64,000 bases of DNA from Epiperipatus broadwayi (Eukaryota > Onychophora > Udeonychophora > Euonychophora > Peripatidae), in the NCBI GenBank assembly GCA_028023455.1, contig JAQFVV010012496.1, positions 3,100,001 to 3,164,000 of the forward strand, in the 5' to 3' direction. This document shows, piece after piece, positions 1 through 11,585 of this stretch; within the stretch, counting starts at the first letter, position 1; the number at the start of each line of letters is the position of its first letter. The position numbers and the translations under genes were made by a program. The notes below the pieces were generated by a model. That model was not told the DNA's origin. It did no database searches and was given only the letters and a program-made list of their open reading frames with translations.

Positions 1-71
1 ACAATCAGGTGTTATAATAAAATAAAATTTGATTTTTAATATTGTAAGCATTACTTATAAAAAGTAATATT

Positions 72-216
72 AAAAATTATAAAAAGTAGTCTTGCGTTGT
101 TAGCCGAGAGGTATCGCAGCCGCCATGCAAGCAAGTAGTTGGTTGCAGACGGGTGTGGGTTCGCGTCCCGGCAGATGCTATGACATATGAAAAAAAAAAA
201 AAAATTATAAAAAGTA
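72..216 (+). mobile_element. tRNA-derived SINE with target-site duplication
   Basis: A roughly 110-base insert begins near 89 with a tRNA-like head: an A-box-like TTAGCCGAGAGG (about 99-111) and a B-box-like GGTTCGCGTCCC (about 158-169). It ends in a poly(A) run at 190-204. The same 17 bases (AAAAATTATAAAAAGTA) flank it at 72-88 and 200-216, which is the target-site duplication left by LINE-driven retroposition. The D-arm resembles tRNA-Leu type sequences. The clean duplication and intact tail suggest recent insertion. It is SINE-like rather than a working tRNA gene because no acceptor stem closes around it. Confidence 0.75.
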
Positions 217-2060
217 ATAACTGGAGATTTGGGGGAGGGGGGTGTATGGATAGAAATTTTTTATATATAAAGATTAGACTGGCATAGGAAAGTAGTATAA
301 AACAACACTATTTGAGATAAATTCAGACTAATTTGATTTTTGTAAAGTAGACATAATTAAGAAAGTACTGATATAGACACTTGTTCAATTAAAATTTTTC
401 TTATGAAATTAAGACATATGAAATTTCATAGCAATATCATATACAACTGTATCCATTGCAGATTAATTCAGTAAGTAGTTTATTTCAATCAATTGATATC
501 TTACTTCTTGAAAAACATTGCAATCCATACATATTCATGTTTTTTAAAAAATCTGCTATTATAAAAAATTGCCAATTCTTATTTTATTATTTGAGACTTT
601 GTTCTGTTGTATTAATAAAAGTAGTAAAAAAAAATTGTGCAAATTACTCTTGAATAATAGACAATAAAGATACGAGCGGAGACCCAAAAATAACCAGAAT
701 TGTTCTCTGGTTTGTGCACCTATTATGTAATATATGCTTCTGCTGTTACACATTTTTTGCGAGTCCTTCTGCATCAATCTTCCAAAGGACACCACTATGT
801 GAAATCATAATGTCACATAGTGCATTTTGTTTGTAAAGTGTATTCGTTTATTTGTCGATTTTTATAATGACTGAAAAGTGGAAACAATATGAAATTCTAT
901 TTCCATTTACAGAAAATGGTAAGGAAAACATTTGCACTGCTTGAAACAGATTACAAGTAAGCTGATCTCATCATTTATGAATGGTTTAACTGAAATGTTA
1001 AATTCACCACATCCCTAAAAAGCATGGAAAGTGAAGTCTGAAGTCAAAACAATACTGATTTTTTTTTTAAAAGTAAATAGTCAAGTTCTGAAATATTTAC
1101 ACGATGCAATAAAATGTTATCATCCTGTTTTGTGGTGAAGAAAAGAGTGCAAGCTTCACCCTGTCAAAATGTCATCTCTCAAAGCTTTGAATGGGAAACA
1201 CTTTTTAATTAAATTTTGCTGTCTATCATTCATATTTGCTTAAGCTCACTTTGTGGAATTTTTTTTTTAATCTCCAGAATAAAAACAAATGTCTTTTTTT
1301 TTTTTTTTGCTGACATAGAAATGGTTAAAAAAAAACATGATAGGATTAAAGGGTATCACTTTACAAGTGTTTCCAATTATTTTGAAAATTGAAAAACCCT
1401 ATGTATTGCATCAAATGGATAATAATTTGAAAGAGATTAAATTTATAACACTTATAAATAAATAAACAATTTTGTATTATAAAATTCCAATTACTTTTGG
1501 GTACCCCCTGCTATTAACTTGATTAATAAAAAGCAGAATTTTTAATTTAAATTTTTTAAAAAAATCTCTATCTGAAGCTTTTATTTGATAAAATAATTGT
1601 ATTCATCACTTGGAATAAAATTTTAATTTTTATTTTGCTTACTACAAGCTTTCTGCTCATGATCCAATATAAATTAGAAAGCGCTATATATAATATATTG
1701 GCTTTGTTAAAACGACCTGGTTGGATTAAAGGCATTTTAGGGTTCATTAGCATGCCTCCCCCCACCTTACAAATGTATGTTCAAAGTAAGAATAATAGTA
1801 ATAATTTTTAAAAATATAAGATCATGGCAAGAGGATTAAAAAAAGATAACTAGTTAGAAAATGAAGATTATCCTGCATCTGTGTAAACAACATTACAGAT
1901 ATAATATTTCTAACACTAAAATAAATCCAATGTTTTTTAGCAAAATTAAGAATGATTAATAATTCGTTTGTGTATTTATTAAATGACAGTTGTTATAAAC
2001 AAATACTGGCTAAACATATATTTAGAAAATAAAATTTGTGTGTTATACATAATTGTGTAT
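217..2060. other. Unassigned A/T-rich stretch
   Basis: I see homopolymer runs and short scattered open frames, with no recognisable protein, RNA or bounded repeat. Confidence 0.5.
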
Positions 2061-2150
2061 CATTAAAAACCAGTCGACACTTAGACAATCCCAATGTCAA
2101 TAACAATCAACAATTTCAAACTGTTGTCAAGGCAACCTCCTTTTAACAAT
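2061..2150 (-). repeat. Repeat J, empty-site copy
   Basis: Read on the minus strand this matches 55185-55650: both contain AGGTTGCCTTGACAACAG, then a TTGTTATTGA block, GGGATTGTCTAA and GACTGGTTTTTAATGA. The 55-kb copy is interrupted by a 379-base hAT-type element exactly where this copy reads on, so this copy shows the unoccupied state. Family unknown. Confidence 0.6.
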
Positions 2151-2706
2151 AAAGGTATATGTATATATTAGTCTTTAATCAATTTTAGATAAAACTCTAA
2201 CAAAACGGGTGTGACATTTTTTTACAGATTTGTAGTATTTGAAATACATGAAGATATGTTTTTGGTTAAAACAAAACTGCAGCAATAACACGGTATATAT
2301 TCATACACATACAACATATAAAATATATATTCAATCTGCGAATTACAGAATTAACTTGCTACATTTAATACTCTTACAATAAGAAGTCTGTCTATATAAA
2401 AAAAAATTTGCAAGATGAAGTGAACTTCGATATGATTTAGAAAAGAATTAGTTACTATTTCAGAAACTATAATTTGTCAAGAACAGATGTCGAAAATTAA
2501 CAATGCTGCAAAAAAATGTTTAGTGGAGGATAAAAATCAACCCTTTTCCTGCTCTCAATTTAATTTAAGAGTGGTTAATTAATTATCAACAATTCAACAT
2601 TTATTATTGCTAATGCAAAGCCCTTGTTACTCAAAATATTTAATTAACAATATTCTGGCCTTATTAGTCAGGATTCTAGAAACAACTGCATTAGAAATAA
2701 GCTAAT

Positions 2707-2771
2707 ACTTACCAGAGAATTTTATTGATTGAGATGACAAATTGCATTTTCCACCAAAAATTACAAATAAT
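2707..2771 (-). CDS. Weak exon candidate, unknown protein
   Basis: On the minus strand a long T tract ending in AAG precedes an open stretch. It reads SRIICNFWWKMQFVISINKIL in one frame and ends at a strong donor, CTCTG|GTAAGTAT. Length would be about 65 bases. The composition is A/T-rich like its surroundings and I recognise no family, so only the splice signals support it. It may be chance. Confidence 0.2.
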
Positions 2772-3229
2772 CCTACTACTTAAAAAAAAAAAAAAAAGCT
2801 TTTTTAAATTCAAATCTAAATCGTTTGTTTTTGCGTGTGATGGCTATTTTTATACAGCTATATATACAGTATTATATATTTGATAACAATAATAAATATC
2901 TGAATATTTCAATTCAATAATCATAAAATTAATTCAATAAACATTTGTTGTTAGTAGTTAGACTTCTATTATGTATCATTTTGCTAATCACAGTTTGATT
3001 ATAATTAAAACTATTTTCTTGAGGCTATGTAAGGCAGTAGTATTTTATTGTTTTGTGCATTTATATTTGCATATATATTAATAATAAAATGAGACTCTTG
3101 ATTATAGAAGGCTGTAATATTATTAAACAGAGTAGTGAGTAGCTGGTAACTGATAACAAAAGATGCTAAGGAATGCCCAGATTTCAAAAGAAAAGTGGGT
3201 CCTGATTTATTTTGTGCTCGCAGCCATTT

Positions 3230-3590
3230 CTGATAAATGACATAAATATTGAATAAAAGTACTTTAAATTCATATTTTAGAAATTATAAGCTAGTAAAAA
3301 TAATATGCTTTATTTTATTAAGAATTTTTTTTATATATATTAACCTTCGTAAAATATTAGAAATATGATGATGCAATGTGCAGAAATTTGTGGGGAGGTG
3401 GAAGGATGGTTTGGCCAATAAGTATGGGTCAAAAGTTACAGAAGTTTAATCAAACCATGCTTATAATTTCCAAATATTAAAAGATTAAATTAAATGCCCA
3501 TATAAAATAAAGCATATTATTTTTACTAGTTTACAATTTCTAAAATATAAATTTAAAGTACTTTTGTTCAATATTTATATCATTTATCAG
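3230..3590. repeat. Fold-back element, about 90-bp arms
   Basis: The arm at 3230-3320 (CTGATAAATGACATAAATAT ...) returns as its reverse complement at 3502-3590 with few differences, around a loop of about 180 bases. Similarity weakens beyond the arms. It has the shape of a non-autonomous inverted-repeat element; no transposase or family signature is visible. Confidence 0.75.
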
Positions 3591-5424
3591 TTGGATGTAT
3601 TGGCAATAGTTTTGGCTGGTCTTTAGATTTCAAAATGGCCATGAGTGCAAACTAAATCGGCACACAAAAGTTGCTATTAGAGAAAGAGATTTTATACAAC
3701 ATGTATTGTGTGATTTAGCGCAGTAATAGACACAAGAATAAAATTCTCAGCAGTATAGATTAACTGGATGAGATTGTTTTGTTCAAACTAATTGGGTGCT
3801 CAAATATACAGCATAATTCTAACCAATTAACCCTATAATTATTTATTGTTTTCTTTTTTTAAAATCTGATCAACTACACCTGTTAAATTATTTCCAAATA
3901 AAATAAGATTGCAGAGTGTGGAAGAATTATCACAATTTAAACTTTGTAAAGTAAGAAGAAAAAATGGATATGCATTTCATTTTAAAGACCATAAATTTGG
4001 AAATATTAGTACAAAATGATTTAATTATAATAAAAAAAATTGAAGTTTGACACTGTGAATAGCCAGATTAGTTATTCAACTTACAGATCACACTGGTGCA
4101 AATAATTCTCATTTATTTCTCAATAAATTACCTTGCATTAAAGAATAGATGTATGATAATTTGGAAATTCATACTCAGGATTCTAAATAATTTAAAATTA
4201 TCATGGGAATGGGGGTGCTAATTTAATGATAGACATTCAAAGATGAAAAATTCTGAGGTTAAATTAAGACACAAAGATAGAAGAAAGCTTTAGCATTGTG
4301 TATAGTAATAAAAATAAGGAGAAAAAATACATTTTAGTTTGAAAAAACTATAACTACTATTTAATTAAGGTTTGTAAATGAGGGACTATCTCATAATTTG
4401 TTTGTAAATAGCTTAAAACAGATCAACAATGCATAATTAGCAGTCAACAGTGCTTAAAAAAAAAAAACAACAACAAGTAAACATGTTTTTGTCAGAATTA
4501 GGAAGGCTACATAAAGAAGTTAAGACTAAGATGATTTATTCAAATTCATACATTCAGATTCTTTTATTGGATAGTCATCTTCATTCAGAGTTAGGTCAGA
4601 GAAACAATGATTCACATTCCTTCATAAAAAGGTCCATTATAGTGCAGGGCAAAGCCAGTATTAGAGAAAAACAGAAACTATATAACAGGTCACATCACTC
4701 AATAATAACTATCAGTATAAAAAAATTATACAGTTAGAAAGTACTTTTAACATTGACGTTAATCCAGCCATGATGGAAAAATTCTTTATTACAATGACTT
4801 TCAACAGCATGTCATAATTGCAACCATAGTATACTGTCCGTGCAACCAAAATGTAGTTTCTCAATAATAGAAAGATGTCATGCCTTGGAATTAATAGTAG
4901 TTAATAGTCTGAAGATGGTGTGAAGCATATCCTGATAGTTTGGTCCTGCTTCTCAAGTTACCCTAGCTTATTGAAGTAAAGAGAAGTATACAATCCCAGG
5001 AATTCGAAGAGATTCCAATTTGGAGATTAAGAAATTAAAGAATGGATAAAGAAATATTAAATGACTACTATAGTTTTAGAAAAGTACCTGGTTATTAAAC
5101 TTATTAATTATTAAATCCGTGATGAGATTTTTGTTTTGCTATTGTACATAGGCCCTTTTTTCTCTTTTATTTGTAAAATATTTTGTTTATTACTATTATT
5201 CATTAATACATTATTATAATATGCATTGATTTGGCTTTTTGAAAATATACACATCTACTATTTGATAGTAGAGTTGTGTTATATGAGATGTATGGTAGAT
5301 TAAATAGGCTAGATATTGGAGCTATTACAATTTTTTTCTCTCTCTCTTTCTTTTTATTTGAAAAGAGCACAAACAATATAACATTTTTCTCACACATCAG
5401 TTCAGAGATTTATTATTATCGTAT
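3591..5424. other. Unassigned stretch
   Basis: It contains one 95-codon open frame (4450-4737, lysine- and serine-rich start MLKKKKQQQVNMF) with no recognisable domain. I see no paralog, RNA or bounded repeat in the rest. Confidence 0.4.
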
Positions 5425-5527
5425 CTAATTAGATGGGATTTGAACACAGACTTTCAAGCTCCCTTCAGCTATCCACCCCATCTTATATAACCATTACACA
5501 TGACCACATAATGTGAAAAAGATAAAT

Positions 5528-5582
5528 AATCTTCAATATGTGTATTTCATGCTGAATGTGCACTCATCAGTTGGTCCAGATC
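5528..5582 (-). ncRNA. Hammerhead ribozyme motif, family A (best core)
   Basis: On the minus strand, GATCTGGACCAA is followed by CTGATGA, a stem-loop GTGCACATTCAGCAT, then GAAA, TACACATA and TTGAAGATT. This is the type I hammerhead order. Stem II pairs GTGC with GCAT (one G-U). Stem III is only AT/AT around a 4-base loop. The cleavage triplet is ATA, and stem I pairs CAA with TTG plus an outer GATCT/AGATT zone across an internal loop. All invariant core bases are present. Activity is inferred, not shown; stem I has one mismatch. Confidence 0.65.
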
Positions 5583-5712
5583 ATCATCACCCCACATACA
5601 TAATCAGTGCTCAGTTTTTATTAAGATAGCAAATCTTCAAACTTTAATGGACAGACTTCAAACTCTTCCACCCTCCAACTCTGATTATATATATATATGT
5701 GTGGGAGATGAT

Positions 5713-5767
5713 GATCTGGACTAACTGATCAGTGCTCATTCATCATTAAACATTATATTGAAGATTA
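5713..5767 (+). ncRNA. Decayed hammerhead motif, family A right arm
   Basis: This is the mirror of 5528-5582. It reads GATCTGGACTAACTGATCAG, but the core box has become CTGATCA and the GAAA box TAAA, so this arm is very likely inactive. The outer stem I bases are retained. Confidence 0.5.
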
Positions 5768-6204
5768 TTTATTTTTTTAAAAGTATGTGGTCATATGTAT
5801 AGGTTATAAAAGATGGAGTGAATAGCTGAAGGAAACTTGAAAGTGGTGTTCAAATCCCCTCCAATTACGTCTGAAGTTATACGTTATAATTGTAATCAAG
5901 TATTATTATCATATCTGTGAGTACATTATCTTAATAAATTATTTATTTTTCTTATTTAAAATTAAATTTAATGTCTGTGCCACTTTTATTTAAATCTTTG
6001 TCTCATTTCTGGTGAATACTTAATCAAATAATTTATGTTCCCGGGTGTCCTTATGGTCTAAATTGGGGATATATTATGTTAATTAAAAAAGAATTAGACT
6101 TTAGAAACCAATCTGATATATTGTTATAAATGACTAAATAATGCAACTGGTTATAAATTGATAATGATTAGGAAATTTAACCTGTCATCTTTTAGAGTTT
6201 TTTG

Positions 6205-6515
6205 ATAGAATAGCTCAGTTGGTAGAGCGTTTGCCTTAAATTCAATATACAAGAATCTAAAGGTGCGAGTTCAACTTCTAAATGAATATTGTCACTGTGC
6301 AGTTAGGCCAGCAACACCTGAAGAAGAGTGGAAAATAATACTACTCGAAACGTGTAATTACTAATCTGTATTGTCTATTTGTGTGTTATTACTAACAAGT
6401 TGTTTGTATTTGAAAAGTTTAAATAAAGTTTAAAATTTTCTATACATTCAACAATCACTCATAAATGACGGAAATAGTCCAATATATTACATCTAATATA
6501 ATAAAGTAACTTTTG
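6205..6515 (+). mobile_element. Family B: tRNA-headed SINE with hammerhead-like core
   Basis: The head has a near-canonical A box, AGCTCAGTTGGTAGAGCG (about 6211-6228), and a B-box-like GGTGCGAGTTCAACTTC about 35 bases later, then a body. The body contains CTGAAGA (6318-6324), a GAGT/ACTC stem and GAAACGTGTA (6347-6356), a hammerhead-like order. The tail, ACAAGTTGTTTGTATTTGAA to ATACATTCAACA, is shared with 28552-28625. It is a SINE rather than a tRNA gene: the anticodon region and acceptor stem do not form. Stem I pairing for a hammerhead is not visible. Confidence 0.65.
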
Positions 6516-7225
6516 GATCTGACAGATTTGTTTAGGACTATGATGTTACAAAAACTTTTATTCTTTAATACTAAAAAATCAGCTTTGAAATTTATGCCAG
6601 CAATTTCCTCTTCTCTATGAAATTTCATAGAGTTTAAATTTAAAGCATTGCATTGAACAATGAGTTGCATAAAATAACATTACAGTTGTTTTGAACTTTC
6701 ATTTCTACCATTGAAAGTTTTCCATTCACACAATAAGACTATTATTTTACATCCTATCTGTTTTATTGCTGCAGAAGTAGCACTTTCAATTTCTTTTTAA
6801 CACCTCTATATGCTGTTGATAATTCTAAATATTTGGCAAGCTAATATTAATTTATAATTAACATCAATCATACACGTGTCTTGTTCAGTTTAATTTTTTT
6901 CTAAAGAAACTGTTTCCAAAACATTTACATTAAATGTATTATATTTAATTCATAAAATATATTAGAGCGTACACTAATTATATATTACACTGTATTTCAT
7001 TTATAAGCAATTGGGAACATTAGAGTTTTATAAATTAATTTGCATATTAGAAACAACAGTATCCAATAAAACAAAAGCAAGGCCAATAATAAATTACATT
7101 TAATTAAAATATATTTATAAATGATATTTCACAGGGCAGCTTGTTTTAATAGCATTTGAAAATGATGAATGCAATTATTAAACAAAGATAAACTATATCT
7201 AATTTTAAAAAGAGAAAGGCTTTAA
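6516..7225. other. Unassigned stretch with a short palindrome
   Basis: No gene seen. A perfect 20-base palindrome, CTCTATGAAATTTCATAGAG, lies at about 6612-6631. Confidence 0.4.
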
Positions 7226-7571
7226 CCTTTTTAACATGCACCTTAAACATTTGTATAATATCCAAATCTTGTAGTTTTTAAATATAGAGGGACTTCTCAA
7301 ATCTCAACCCAAATCTTAATATTAACTCATTGTAAATCACAATTTGTGAAAGAAAATAGTGGATTTAAAGGTGAAGAGAGAAAAATCTTCATACTCTCAA
7401 ATCAAGATGCTTCAGATTGGCCTACATAAATAAGAATTTAGGTTAAAGATAAGACAGCTGCTCTTATCTTTATAAAGTCCTTATCTTCGGTTGATGTTTG
7501 AGACTTCCCTCTATAGTCAAAAACTACATAGTTAAGCTATTATACAAATGTTTATGGTGCTTGTGAAAAAG
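7226..7571. mobile_element. Inverted-repeat MITE, about 80-bp termini
   Basis: The left terminus, with TAAACATTTGTATAATA then GTAGTTTTTAAATATAGAGG, returns inverted at 7490-7571. The centre has a mirrored AAAGATAAGACAGC/GCTCTTATCTTT palindrome. A diverged relative (CTAGAGGGACC ... AAGATAAGAACGGCCGTCTT) is at 61736-61805. Length and structure fit a non-autonomous DNA transposon; superfamily not assigned. Confidence 0.7.
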
Positions 7572-8235
7572 ATTAATTTCTCTTTCTAATTACAGACTTG
7601 CTGTCCTAAATAAATAATCAGAACACTGTATCTAATTTTGTAAATATGAAATCAAATATATATATAAATATATCAAAATTTACATTTATCTATTATAATA
7701 TTCAAGTTAAAGTCTATCATATCTTCATTGGATATATATATTTTTTGTAAAAAAAAAAAATACAGTTAAAAAAATTATTAGAGAAACTACAAACAAACAT
7801 AGAAAACAAATTACTGTCTAATAATGCTAGTACATATGGATAAAAACTGCAATTGTACACAATCTAAATGTCCTACCACTGTAGCAAAGACATTAAAAGC
7901 AGAAATCATTATTACTGAAGAATGATGAAAATTGCAAGTACACATAATCTAAATGTAATATCATATAGCAAAAAGATGTTAAACAGAAGACATTATTATA
8001 AGATTGTACTGTGCATGCATTGAAATCAGTTCTTTCAGAACAAAACTCCATTATTATATCTTAAGAAATATAAAATAAAGAATCAAAACAATAGCATCCC
8101 CTTCAAAAAAAAAATGAACATTCAAGTTTATAGTATATTCTGACTACACATTTATTAAAAATATTCTGCTGACTGTACATCCACAAATGCATAAAATAAT
8201 TCCAGTGCATAATGCTATACTGAAATAAATATCCA
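7572..8235. other. Unassigned A/T-rich stretch
   Basis: It holds a short near-duplication (TACACAATCTAAATG at about 7855 and its relative near 7940). Nothing else recognised. Confidence 0.35.
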
Positions 8236-8612
8236 AATATTAAATCACCCCACATGCGATGCAAGGCACTGTGACTTCTTCTTTTTCAGAGTCGGGAATC
8301 TCTCAGCCACTATGCCCAGATAAACCTGTTAGCCACTTTATCTTTCCTTTCCATTCTCCACCCTTAAGTTTTTCCCACATTCTTCCCAATCCAGCTCCAT
8401 CCCATTTCCACAACATAATATTTGTCAACTCCATGGCCTTTATACCTAAATCCCACTTATTTTTTCCAAACCAAGCATAAAGACCAAGAATTCACTTTCT
8501 GTATAATAACTTAGACTATATTTATTCTTCCACACCTTCATTATTGGTACCCTTTCTGCTTACAATTAACAGATGCCTAATATTTTCTAAGCCTTCCTTA
8601 CACAATATGTAG
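8236..8612 (-). mobile_element. LINE 3' fragment, zinc-knuckle type, copy 1
   Basis: It aligns by eye with 30252-30650 over about 370 bases, including the block encoding the post-RT knuckle and the 3' untranslated part (TTGTCAACTCCATG, TTAACAGATGCCTAATA and CTTCCTTACACAA on the plus strand). This copy stops before the cysteine-rich codons preserved in the other. The plus-strand open frame across it is a shadow. It is a dead 3' fragment of the same LINE family and abuts an oppositely oriented RTE tail at 8616. Confidence 0.6.
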
Positions 8613-8915
8613 GTAAGAAAACAAACAAGTGTTACTGACCTCATTGAAAAAAATATAAGACTGAAGTGCAGTTGGGTGGGACATATTACTAGAAGAGATG
8701 ATAATAGATGGACAATTGAAATGTTAAACTGGATTTCAAGAGATTGTAAAAGACCCGGAAAGAGACCACATGTGAGATGGATGGATGAAATAAGAAAGGA
8801 TGCAGGAGTGATGTGTAGAAGAGAAGCTAAAGATTGGAGAAGATGGATTGAACTTGGAGAGCCTTCATCCTGCAGTGGATTGACAATGGTTGATGATGAT
8901 GATGATCTTCAAAAG
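8613..8915 (+). mobile_element. RTE-clade LINE, C-terminal end and tail
   Basis: An open frame of about 80 codons (GTG at 8676; real coding extends upstream without a start) reads GHITRRDDNRWTIEMLNW, a basic KRPGKRP stretch and RWMDEIRKDAG ... DWRRWIE. This is the C-terminus typical of RTE-type (BovB-like) reverse-transcriptase polyproteins, often mis-annotated as craniofacial development protein 2-like. It runs directly into the short family tail CTTCATCCTGCAGTGGATTG and a GATGAT microsatellite. It is 5'-truncated, as RTE copies usually are, and has no in-frame stop in the retained part, so it is fairly young. Related copies: 51780-52100, 9484-9556 and the 5' piece at 54580. Confidence 0.85.
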
Positions 8916-9483
8916 TTTTAACATTATACTTATTTATTGCAATCTTGTTAATAAAATAATAATATATAAATTAAATTTTTTCATATTAAGATAATTAAAA
9001 AATTATGTAAAAATAAAACTCCATTTTCAAGATGTCTTCTATAGATCTGATAAAGATTAAAGTTACGATGAATTGTAAAGCTTCAAATTTCCTGCTTTAT
9101 TATTATTTTTACTTGGATAGATTAATGACAATTTCATTTTTTTAAAAATGGAAATACAATAAAATATTTATACTGCATGAAACAATTAACCTCGTTACAT
9201 AATTCTCAGATATTATTAAAATTTTAAAATTACATTACTTTTGTAAACATAAAAATTCTGAGAATATTTAATGAGAAAGAAACTCATAATACAAATTGTA
9301 AAGAATGCTTTATAAAAACCATCATGAAATTGAATGACATTAAAAGCAAGTTATAAATCATTAATAATGTAATAGTTTGATTTATCAAACTAAACCAAAT
9401 AATTGGACAAATGATTTTTATATAATCCCATCCTAGATGTGGCCAAAAAGAAATGCAATCTCGATCCGAAATATTTCCTAAAA
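8916..9483. other. Unassigned A/T-rich stretch
   Basis: No gene, RNA or bounded repeat seen. Confidence 0.4.
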
Positions 9484-9556
9484 TAAATCATCATCATCAT
9501 CAACAACAACAACAACCATTATCAATCCACTGCAGGATGAAGGTCTCTCCAAGTTT
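9484..9556 (-). mobile_element. RTE 3' tail only
   Basis: The minus strand reads CTTGGAGAGACCTTCATCC, then CTGCAGTGGATTGATAATGG, then GTTGTTGTTGATGATGATGA. It is the extreme 3' end of the RTE seen at 8613 and 51780. Extreme 5' truncation is normal for this clade. It adjoins the family A palindrome. Confidence 0.8.
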
Positions 9557-9659
9557 TATTTGGAATGAACTTGAATTCAGATTTTCAAGCTCCCTACAGC
9601 TGTGCACTCCATTTTATACAACTGATATACATGACCACAGACATGTGAAAAAGATAAAT

Positions 9660-9714
9660 GATCTCCAATATAAATATTTTGTGTAGAACCAGCACTCACC
9701 AGTTTGTCCAGATC
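9660..9714 (-). ncRNA. Hammerhead-like motif, family A left arm
   Basis: The minus strand reads GATCTGGACAAA, CTGGTGA, GTGCTGGTTCTACAC, AAAAT ... ATATTGGAGATC. The core box carries A6 to G and the GAAA box has lost its G, so it is decayed, but stem II (GTG/CAC) and stem I remain. Confidence 0.5.
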
Positions 9715-10283
9715 ATCATCTCCCATATACATATATATACAATCAGTGCTCAGTTTATATTAAGATAGCAAATCTTCAAACTTTGATGGTTAAACTTCAA
9801 TCTTCTTTACTCTTCAGCCATCCATATCACTGAAAATCTGATGATGGAACAATCAAAACCCTTACTGCTGCCAATATTATTGACATACCCGCATTGACTT
9901 TTAAGTCACTCTGATCCCTCACATATAGGACCTTAATATGTCCATTTAAATATACAGAAGAGGGATGGGCAGAATACAGACTGAATATGTAATATTGACA
10001 TATGACTTTGAAGCTCTCTACAGCTGTGCATTCCCTCTTCTGTGAATTTAAATGGACATATTAAAGTCATATATGTGAGAGGTCAGAGACTTCAAGTCAA
10101 CATGAATATGACAATAGTACTGGCAGCAACAAGGGCTTTAAGTGTTCCATTATCGGATTTTCAATGATAAGGATGGCTGAAGAGTTGGAAGGTGGAGAAG
10201 ACTGAAGCTTGCCATTAAAAGTTTGAAGACTTGCTATCCTAAAATAAACTGAGCACTGATTGTATATATGTCTGGGAGGTAGT

Positions 10284-10338
10284 GGTCTGAATGAACTGAT
10301 GAGTGCTTGTTCAGCATGAAATATGGATATTGGAGATC
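10284..10338 (+). ncRNA. Hammerhead-like motif, family A right arm
   Basis: The order is an intact CTGATGA, stem II GTGCT/AGCAT with a TGTTC loop, intact GAAA, stem III AT/AT around ATGG, triplet ATA, then TTGGAGATC. The inner stem I on the 5' side (TGAA) has a mismatch to TTGG, so catalysis would be weakened. Confidence 0.55.
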
Positions 10339-10440
10339 ATTTACCTTTTTCACATGTATATGGCAATGTGGATCACTTGTATAAGATAAACCACATAGCT
10401 GTAGGGAGCTTGAAAGTCCGAGTTCAAGTCCCTTCTAACT

Positions 10441-11585
10441 ACATTAAGTTTAGTATAAACAATCTACTTATATTAGAATATATTATCATTTCTATATATG
10501 AACTTAATTTTGTACAAATTATTTTGAAAAACCATTTTATTATTATAATAAACAATACAGACAGTGTTACATTTTTCAATCAATTCAGCAAACATACATA
10601 TCGAACCCTTATCCATAAGTTTAACTTATCAGTACATATAACACATATAAAACCTTAAATGATATGATTCAATGATCAATATTTTTAATCAAGTATTTTA
10701 GATGATGATGATGATGATGATAATGATAAAGGATTTGTTCACATAATCCAATTGGACATTAACTTAGAATATCAACTATATTTTGATTGGAATAATTTAA
10801 TTTTATAAAGAATTAGAATAAATTTTATTTTACACATGCATGCACACACAATTTTTATTGTACTACCGTCTGACAATAATTACTGCATTATTAAGTGTAT
10901 CAATTTAATATTAACTTCTGATGCTCATATAAATAGGATTTCTCCAGAGAGACCTATCATTTCTTTTTTTTTTTGGTTTTCAGATTGTTTAAAAATACTT
11001 ATGATGATAGTCTATCCCAATTATAGCTAATTGACCTTCGCTCTCAATCCATACCAAGCATTAATATTTTCATAATAAATTAACAATGTATTTTCCATAA
11101 ATGCTCTTATTAAATATATGGTTAGTATTTGACACATATGCACAATGTAAACTGCCATAGTAATTGTAATGAATTAAGTTGTTTATATTTACTATATGAT
11201 AGTAATAAATCAGATTATGGCCTCAAATCTGAGTAGTTAGAATATCTGCTACCAAGCTCAAGAGTGAACATTGAAAAAGTTTTGGGATCATAAGCAACCT
11301 AGGATTTTTCCAACTGCTATCTCACTTAAACTATAATATTTAGTAAATAAATATTTAGTTATCATTAGCTAGAAATTAAAAATTCCAGATTAAACAAGGT
11401 TACTAAGATAAATATGTACGAACTAAAAACAAACAATATAGTTTTAAAATAATGCTGTTTTCACTACTGGTGACAGAGGTGTATTCTTTACATTATGGAC
11501 CCATGGTTTATATTTAGCTTTTTAAGCTATGTTATATACATATATATTTGTATAAAATATCATCTATTGAACATTATTATTTAAT
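10441..11585. other. Unassigned stretch
   Basis: It contains a GAT microsatellite at about 10701-10730 that resembles an RTE tail without its body. No gene recognised. Confidence 0.4.

Larger units (their letters stand above)
5425..5870. mobile_element. Family A fold-back repeat, copy 1
   Basis: This is a palindromic element. The left arm begins with a GGGATTTGAACACAGACTTT block (reverse complement of a B-box-like GTTCAAATCCC) and carries a minus-strand hammerhead motif. The right arm carries the mirrored hammerhead (5713-5767) and ends with GTTCAAATCCC. The middle holds a pyrimidine-rich spacer and a TA microsatellite. The same arms recur at 9560-10440, 24209-24409 and 24759-25040. The arrangement resembles inverted terminal repeats of Penelope-like elements; no coding part remains. 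Confidence 0.75.
9560..10440. mobile_element. Family A fold-back repeat, longest copy
   Basis: A palindrome of nearly 0.9 kb: the left half to about 9966 (ending GTCCATTTAAAT ... CAGAAGAGGGATG) is mirrored from about 10029 (CATTCCCTCTTCTGTGAATT). Each arm has, from outside in, a B-box-like GTTCAAGTCCC end, a CACATGT(A/G) block, a hammerhead motif, a TATATA segment, AACTGAGCACTGA and a long unique part. The spacer repeats an arm end (GACTTTGAAGCTCTCTACAG), implying a nested or complex origin. The 111-codon frame at 10323 is an accident of the right arm. Confidence 0.8.

Noticed and set aside
6205-6290. Functional tRNA gene
   Set aside because: A and B boxes are good, but the acceptor and anticodon stems do not pair; it heads a repeated element.
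8259-8480. 73-codon plus-strand proline/serine-rich frame
   Set aside because: Shadow of a minus-strand LINE tail that is paralogous to 30252-30650.
10323-10658. 111-codon plus-strand frame
   Set aside because: It lies in the right arm of the family A palindrome and beyond it; no domain, and its start falls in the hammerhead 3' side.
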